A stretch of DNA of 64,000 nt from Armatimonadota bacterium (lineage in GTDB: Bacteria; Armatimonadota; Zipacnadia; Zipacnadales; UBA11051). This document shows, piece by piece, positions 59,142 through 64,000 of the stretch. Below the pieces are notes generated by a model. It searched no databases. It saw nothing but the letters and a program-made list of their open reading frames with translations, and was not told the origin of the DNA. The position numbers were made by a program, and so were the translations under genes. Every line of letters starts with the position of its first letter. Positions within the stretch are counted from its first letter, which is position 1. The stretch spans positions 62,001 to 126,000 of the forward strand of contig JABLXH010000010.1 in the NCBI GenBank assembly GCA_013178155.1, in the 5' to 3' direction.

Positions 59142-62060
59142 CTAGCGCTGGTTGTTGTCGGCTCGCTGGCGCTTTCGCCGCAGGGCCGCGCTGGCGACCG
59201 CGTCGCCGATGACGCGCGGGGACTGCTCCGGCGAGGGCGGTGGCTCCGGCGTGGGCGAGTCACTTTGCTCCTCCACGGAGGATGCACGATGCGATACGCG
59301 CGGCGCCTGTGGGGCCTTCTCCAGGCGACCCAGGCGCCGGGCCACCTCCAGCTCCGCCCCATCGCGGGCCTCGCGGGCAATGGCCTCCTCTCGTTGGCCC
59401 TCCTCCCAGGCGCGCTGGGCCTGTTCGGTCTCAAAGCGCTTGCGCAGCATCGCCCGCCGCGCCACATCGCTGTCGCTCAGTGTCTCGGCCGGCTCCGGTT
59501 GGGGGAAACCCTCGGGTGGCACGGGGGCGATGTCATGGAAGACCTGCGGGTACCGCTGTCGCTCCAGCCGCCGGCGGAGGCTGCGCTCCAGCCGCAGTCG
59601 AGCCTCGGCCTCGTCCTGGCCCAGACTGTCCTCGTCAGGCAGATGCAGACGGCTCTCGTCCGCCAGCAATAGCTCCAGGATCATGCGGGCCGCCTGTTTG
59701 CTGGGGATAGAGCCCTCGCCCCGCTCCACGTTCCACGTCGCCGCCTGACGAAGGGGCTTACCCACGCAGCACGGGCAACCGTCGCGACAGTCGCACTCGC
59801 GAATCCGGGTCAGCACCGCCGGCATGATCTCGCCGAGACGCTCATAGGCGCGTTCCGTGAAGCCAAGGCCCAGCGGGTGGCGCTCGTAGATGAAGGTGGC
59901 CTGCCAGGGCGAGTTCACGCAGCCGACGGTGTGGGAGAAATCCAGGGTCTCGCAGGTCACGAACAATGGCAGCAGCAGGCGAGTGCCATAACCGATCGCA
60001 CGCAGACCCGCGTAAGGGTCAAGTCCCGCCTGCACGACCTGGCGCAGCAGTCCATCCGGCGGGACCAGCCACAAGGCCATCGTCTCTAGCTGCAGCGTGG
60101 GTACCGGCGGGTTGACCGCTTCGAGGCTGAAACTCTCCAGGCGGTAGAAGTGGATGCGCTCAAACATGTGGGTGTTGAAGTAGGCCGTTACCTCCCCAAA
60201 ACACGCCTCGCCTGCACCGAAGGGCTTGCGTCTCAGCAGGCGGTCAATATGGTGGACATCCGTCCCACCCTGGGGCTGGGTGTAGTAGTCCACCTCCACC
60301 TGATGCACCACTGCCACACGCCGCTCCAGGTCCAGCAGGTCCACCAGGTACGTGTCCCCATAGTGCAGGTAGATGGCGCCCGGATGCAGCAGCGAGGGGG
60401 CATCGTAGATGTTGAGGTGCCCCAGCGTCCTTTGGCTGTCGCGATCCTGGATGATCAGTTCCGCCTCCGCGCCGCCACGCAGCGACATCTCGAACTGGGG
60501 CGTCTCTTTGGAGGCGTGGTACCAGCGTCCGGCGGTATAGCGCACCTTCCGCAGGTCCTGCAGGACCCGCAGCGCCTCCTCCGTGTGCGGGCCGAAGCTA
60601 TAGCTCTCCTCCTGCCTCACCGGCAGCTCATGGGCCGCGCAGCGTACATGCCCGGCGACGACATAGGGGTTGTCGCGGTCTACCACGGCTTCCTCGATGG
60701 GGCGCCCGAAGACATACTCCGGATGTTCCATGACATACTGGTTGACACTGGTGTCCAGGCCGACCAGCACCACCAGCGACTCCCGCTCGCGTCGCCCGGC
60801 CCGCCCGGCCTGCTGAAAGAAGGAGGCCAGGGTGCCAGGGTAGCCGACCACAATACTGGCATCCAGCCCCCCGACGTCAATGCCCAGTTCCAGCGCCCGG
60901 GTGCAGCTCACCCCCAGCAGCTCCCCCGTGAACAGCTTGCGCTCGATCTCGCGCCGCTCCTCAGGCAGATAGCCGCCCCGGTAGGGCATCACCTTGTGCA
61001 CCAGCTCCGGCGCTGTCGCCCGCAAGTTGTCACAGACATAGCGGTAGATAAGCTCAGCCGTGATCTTCGCCTTGGAGAAACAGATGGTCGGTACGCCCCG
61101 CCGCACCAGCTCGGCCATCAACTCATGGGCCTCGACATTGGCGCTGCGGCGGGAACGATAGCGCTTGCCATAGATGATCGGCGGGTTCCAGAAAACCCAG
61201 TGGCGGGGGCCCGCCGGACTGCCGTCATCATCCACCACCGTGACCTGGCGGTCGGTAAGCAGCGATGCCAGCTCGCCTGGGTTGGCGACGGTCGCGGAGC
61301 AGAAGATGAACCTCACCCCCGACCCCTCTCCACAGGGTGGAGGCGGGCGAAAGGCAAGGCCATCCTCGCTGTTACTCCCCTCTCCATTCCATGGAGAGGG
61401 GCCGGGGGTGAGGTGCCCGTAATGCCTCAGCAACCGGTCAAACCGCCGAAACAGGTTCGCCGTGTTGGAGCCAAAGAGCCCGCTGTAGGTGTGCACCTCG
61501 TCCACGATCACCAGCGCCAGCTTCTCCAGCAGGTCGGCCCAGCGGGTATGTTGGGGCATGAGCCCGGCATGCAGCATGTCGGGGTTGGTGAGGATGACCT
61601 GGCCCCGGTCGCGCAGTTTCCGGCGCATGGAGGCCGGCGTGTCGCCGTCGTAGCAGCCCACCAGCACATCCTCACGACCGGCCGGAGCCAGCAGCCGCTG
61701 GAGGGCCAGCATCTGATCCTGCGCCAGGGCCTTGGTCGGAAACAGCGCCAGTACCCGCGCCTGCGGGTCGCGTTCCAGCAACTCCAGGATCGCCAACTGG
61801 TAGACCAGCGACTTCCCGCTGGAGGTGCCCGTGGCCACCAGGGTGTCCTGCCCGGCGCGGATAGCCTGCAGCGCCTGGGCCTGGTGGCAGTAGAGCCGCT
61901 CGATACCCATGGCGGACAGCACCTGCTGAGCTGTCTCGCCGAGGGCCGGTGTGACCTCGCCATACCGCGCCGCCCGCGGTGGTTGGCAGTGCTGGTAGAC
62001 AATCTGCCCGCGGTAGCCGGGGTCCTGCTTCAGTTCTTCGAGGAAGGTAGCAAAGTCCAT
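59142..62060 (-). CDS. MrfA-like DEAD/DEAH-box helicase with DUF1998 zinc domain (paralog 2)
   Basis: 972 residues from ATG 62060 (an earlier ATG at 62090 is possible). Same order as paralog 1: YCHQAQALQAI, Walker A TGTSSGKS, PTKALAQDQM, VDEVHTYSG (DEVH), FCSATVANPG (motif III), CTRALELGIDVGGLD and QQAGRAGRRER (motif VI), then the four-Cys CDCRDGCPCC site. The ~110-residue charged C-terminal extension (RLRLERSLRRRLERQR ...) is absent from paralog 1. Residues about 216-250, just before motif III, are encoded by repeat copy C. Confidence 0.92.
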   Translation of the reverse strand: MDFATFLEELKQDPGYRGQIVYQHCQPPRAARYGEVTPALGETAQQVLSAMGIERLYCHQAQALQAIRAGQDTLVATGTSSGKSLVYQLAILELLERDPQARVLALFPTKALAQDQMLALQRLLAPAGREDVLVGCYDGDTPASMRRKLRDRGQVILTNPDMLHAGLMPQHTRWADLLEKLALVIVDEVHTYSGLFGSNTANLFRRFDRLLRHYGHLTPGPSPWNGEGSNSEDGLAFRPPPPCGEGSGVRFIFCSATVANPGELASLLTDRQVTVVDDDGSPAGPRHWVFWNPPIIYGKRYRSRRSANVEAHELMAELVRRGVPTICFSKAKITAELIYRYVCDNLRATAPELVHKVMPYRGGYLPEERREIERKLFTGELLGVSCTRALELGIDVGGLDASIVVGYPGTLASFFQQAGRAGRRERESLVVLVGLDTSVNQYVMEHPEYVFGRPIEEAVVDRDNPYVVAGHVRCAAHELPVRQEESYSFGPHTEEALRVLQDLRKVRYTAGRWYHASKETPQFEMSLRGGAEAELIIQDRDSQRTLGHLNIYDAPSLLHPGAIYLHYGDTYLVDLLDLERRVAVVHQVEVDYYTQPQGGTDVHHIDRLLRRKPFGAGEACFGEVTAYFNTHMFERIHFYRLESFSLEAVNPPVPTLQLETMALWLVPPDGLLRQVVQAGLDPYAGLRAIGYGTRLLLPLFVTCETLDFSHTVGCVNSPWQATFIYERHPLGLGFTERAYERLGEIMPAVLTRIRECDCRDGCPCCVGKPLRQAATWNVERGEGSIPSKQAARMILELLLADESRLHLPDEDSLGQDEAEARLRLERSLRRRLERQRYPQVFHDIAPVPPEGFPQPEPAETLSDSDVARRAMLRKRFETEQAQRAWEEGQREEAIAREARDGAELEVARRLGRLEKAPQAPRVSHRASSVEEQSDSPTPEPPPSPEQSPRVIGDAVASAALRRKRQRADNNQR
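61310..61414. repeat. Palindromic repeat element, copy C (in frame inside helicase paralog 2)
   Basis: 105 bp (exactly 35 codons) bounded by 24-bp inverted termini that match at 22 of 24 positions (ACCTCACCCCCG...). On the helicase strand it encodes HLTPGPSPWNGEG ... PPPPCGEGSGV and joins RLLRHYG to RFIFCSATV with the frame kept. The aligned site in paralog 1 (RICQRYGATPLFLCSSATI) has no insertion. Confidence 0.9.
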
Positions 62061-62200
62061 GGGCTCACTGCCCCAGTATACACCATTCAAACAGTTGTTC
62101 CATAGGCTACCTTACCGGTCCGAAGAGGGAGCATCGCCGGCGGGCACGAAATACCGTCTGTTGGCTGCGCTATCCAAGTTTCTTGAGGGGGCGACATACC

Positions 62201-62455
62201 ATGGCCTTCGCATCGTTTCTGTTAGGAACCATCTCGCTCGTGGGCGTCGCCATCACGGTGATTCCTCTGCTAGGGTGGCTGAACTGGCTCATCCTGCCCC
62301 TGGCAGTGGCGGGGCTCCTCCTGGGGATCCTCTCCGCCTACGCCAGCGCCCACCGCGAGCACTCGTCGTGCCTGGCGACCCTAGGCATCATCCTCAACTG
62401 CGTGGCCCTCGGCCTGGGCATCCTGCGGCTCATGATCGGTGGTGGCGTCATCTGA
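62201..62455 (+). CDS. Small membrane protein
   Basis: 84 residues from ATG 62201, behind GAGGGGG. It is almost wholly hydrophobic with two to three membrane helices (LLGTISLVGVAITVIPLLGW, LPLAVAGLLLGILSAY, LGIILNCVALGLGILRLMI), resembling DUF4190-type small membrane proteins. Its stop codon overlaps the probable start of the TPR gene, so it is likely the first gene of that transcript. Confidence 0.75.
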   Translation: MAFASFLLGTISLVGVAITVIPLLGWLNWLILPLAVAGLLLGILSAYASAHREHSSCLATLGIILNCVALGLGILRLMIGGGVI

Positions 62456-64000
62456 CAGCTCTGGTACGAGCAGGGCTGGCCTTGGCCCTGCTGCTGAGCG
62501 CGGTGTCGCTTGGGGCCCAGCAGACCGCTCGCGGGCTGATGGCGGAAGCGGCCCGCCTGCGGGCGCAAAGGCAGTTTCGCGAGGCCATCCGGCTCTACCT
62601 GGAGGCGCTACCGCTTTGCGCCAACGCCGGCGAGACCGCCCAGGTCTGGTTCGGCCTCGCCTCGGTCTACCGCCAGCAGGGGGACAACCCGCGCGCCGTG
62701 GAGGCCTACAGGGAAGTCACCCGGCTGGAAGGCGCGGGGACCTACGCAGAAGCCGCCTGGCGGCAGATGGCCGAACTCCACATCGAGGAGGGTGACTTCG
62801 CCGCAGCGCGGCAGGCCTACGAGCAGCTACTGGCGGCCTCTCCCGACGACCCCAACCTGCGGGTCGAGGTGTCCCTGGCCTTGGCCCGACTGGAGGCCGA
62901 GGACAGGCACCCCGAGGCAGCGGCACAGCGCCTGCGAAAGCTGCTGACCGATCTGCCACAGTCCGGTCAGGCCCCGGACATCTGGGCCGCTTTGGTGCAG
63001 GCCCAGATCCAGGCCGAGGACTTCACGGGCGCGACCGCCAGCGCACGCGAGGGCTGGCGGCTTTTCCCCGGCCACACGACCATAGTTCTGGCGCTACTCG
63101 ACGGTCTGCGTGCGCAGGGCCGGGCCCAGCAGGCCATCCCCCTCGCCTGGGAGTTCGTCGCCCAGTTGCCTGAGGACGACAATCTCTTTCAGGCCTTGGC
63201 CGACCTGCATCGCTCGACCCGGACCGAACCCCAGTTGACCGAATGGCTCCAACAGCAGTCTCAACAGCCCGAGCGGCAGGCGGTATGGCTGCGGCGGCTG
63301 GCGGAGGTGCAGGTGGAGGCGGGCAATGACACTGGCGCACTGGCCGCCTACGAGCGCCTGCTGGCCCTGGCTCCCGACGACATCGAGATCCTGCGCGAGG
63401 CCGGCGAGACGGCCCTGCGCGTCGGCGAGCTGGCCAAGGGCGAGCAGTGGCTGCGCCGCTGTCTGGCTCTGGCGCCCGATGACATGGGTGTGGTGATGTC
63501 GCTGGGCGAGGCGTACCTGCGCCAGGGACGGCCTGACGAGGCCATGCGGTTCTGGAAAGAGGCCGTGCAGTATCGCCCCGATGACCGGGACTCGGTGCGA
63601 CAGCTCGGCAACGCCCTGCAACGCCACCAGCTACACCAGCAGGCCTTGCAGGTCTATGCTGAGGCCCGGCAGGCCCTGGGTGACCCGCTGGCCTTCAGCG
63701 CTCAGGTTGGTCAAGCCCACGAAGCGCTGCTGGACTTCGCGGGCGCCACTCGCGAGTATGTGGCCGCCCTCGCCCAGCCCGGTCCTCAGGGGGCCGGGAC
63801 AGCTGCGCTGCGGCTGCAGGCACTCACCGAGGACGCCGCGGCACGCCCCGAGGTGCGGTCCACGCTGCAGGAACTGGCCCAGGCGGGCAAGTTGCCGCCG
63901 GAGGCGGCGGCTACCCTCATCTACGCCCGCATCCTGGATGGAGAGACCGCTGACCAGGCCCTGGCAGCCCTCCCGCCCAGCGACGACCAGGCGCACGCCG
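62452..64000 (+). CDS. TPR-repeat secreted protein, 3' end outside window
   Basis: The frame runs open from about 62440 to the window edge, ~516 codons. No ATG or GTG precedes a sensible N-terminus; a CTG at 62452 overlapping the TGA of the previous gene would give TALVRAGLALALLLSAVSLGAQ, a good signal peptide. A TTG at 62482 is an alternative. Tetratricopeptide repeats follow: QFREAIRLYLEALPLC, NPRAVEAYREVTRLE, DFAAARQAYEQLLAASPDD, DTGALAAYERLLALAPDD, RPDEAMRFWKEAVQYRPDD. Such proteins scaffold complexes, often in the cell envelope. Start codon uncertain. Confidence 0.82.
   Translation, partial: MTALVRAGLALALLLSAVSLGAQQTARGLMAEAARLRAQRQFREAIRLYLEALPLCANAGETAQVWFGLASVYRQQGDNPRAVEAYREVTRLEGAGTYAEAAWRQMAELHIEEGDFAAARQAYEQLLAASPDDPNLRVEVSLALARLEAEDRHPEAAAQRLRKLLTDLPQSGQAPDIWAALVQAQIQAEDFTGATASAREGWRLFPGHTTIVLALLDGLRAQGRAQQAIPLAWEFVAQLPEDDNLFQALADLHRSTRTEPQLTEWLQQQSQQPERQAVWLRRLAEVQVEAGNDTGALAAYERLLALAPDDIEILREAGETALRVGELAKGEQWLRRCLALAPDDMGVVMSLGEAYLRQGRPDEAMRFWKEAVQYRPDDRDSVRQLGNALQRHQLHQQALQVYAEARQALGDPLAFSAQVGQAHEALLDFAGATREYVAALAQPGPQGAGTAALRLQALTEDAAARPEVRSTLQELAQAGKLPPEAAATLIYARILDGETADQALAALPPSDDQAHA

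Noticed and set aside
4394-62105. Long open frames antisense to real genes, for example 4394-5941, 30748-32763 and 60150-62105 on the plus strand
   Set aside because: They lie opposite strongly supported genes, have Arg/His/Gln/Val-rich compositions typical of GC-rich shadow frames, and show no ribosome-binding sites or protein motifs.
1-64000. CRISPR arrays, tRNA/rRNA genes, prophage or transposase genes
   Set aside because: No regularly spaced repeats, no tRNA-like T-loop within a cloverleaf, and no recognisable phage or transposase proteins were found on reading both strands.

Overview
This 64 kb window is GC-rich chromosomal DNA from an uncultured-type bacterium. The gene content points to Armatimonadota or a neighbouring lineage such as candidate division WS1; Planctomycetota and Lentisphaerota are less likely. 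This rests on pseudopilins ending in a GDGH/LDGH-type motif, a DUF5693 + CsaB pyruvyl-transferase pair, and many secreted, poorly classified glycoside-hydrolase-like proteins. No marker gene for taxonomy is present, so the placement is an inference. I saw no rRNA, tRNA, CRISPR array, transposase or phage gene. Coding density is high, with many 1-4 bp stop/start overlaps.

Layout. 1-6 kb: uronate isomerase fragment, YhhN membrane protein, a frameshifted secreted hydrolase and a sodium:solute symporter. 6.4-7.6 kb: ankyrin lipoprotein and a decayed pseudopilin. 7.6-9.1 kb: trpB preceded by a complete transcription-attenuation leader (16-residue peptide with three consecutive Trp codons and alternative hairpins). 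9.1-10.5 kb: small protein, winged-helix regulator and membrane protein behind a strong promoter with a perfect operator-like palindrome. 10.6-20.3 kb: epimerase, sugar isomerase, large GH42-like protein, secreted protein, Gfo/Idh/MocA dehydrogenase and a site-2 protease. 20.3-29.7 kb: cell-surface polysaccharide genes (DUF5693, CsaB, Wzy-like, Wzz-like, GT4) plus a nitrilase and an esterase. 29.7-32.5 kb: secreted beta-helix protein. 32.7-36.4 kb: cation exchanger overlapping a P2-type ATPase. 36.5-39 kb: PLC-like/vWA protein pair. 39-41.5 kb: proA-proB. 42-52 kb: carbohydrate region with an L-fucose-isomerase-like protein, a sialidase-like protein, a cupin, an esterase, GH51 arabinofuranosidase, two xylose-isomerase-like proteins, a divergent acetate-kinase-family protein and an AAC(3)-fold acetyltransferase. 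53-56.3 kb: B12/radical SAM protein, SGNH hydrolase, Cys-rich small protein and pseudopilin. 56.4-62.1 kb: two paralogous MrfA-like helicases. 62.2 kb to the end: small membrane protein and a TPR protein running off the edge.

The most unusual observations are the trp attenuator and a family of ~105-141 bp palindromic elements. One copy sits between the attenuator and trpB. Two others lie in frame, in two different reading frames, inside the two helicase genes at different sites, so that each paralog lacks the other's insertion. Other points of interest are an acetate-kinase relative missing a conserved active-site His inside a sugar-isomerase operon, and a vWA domain that seems split across two overlapping genes.
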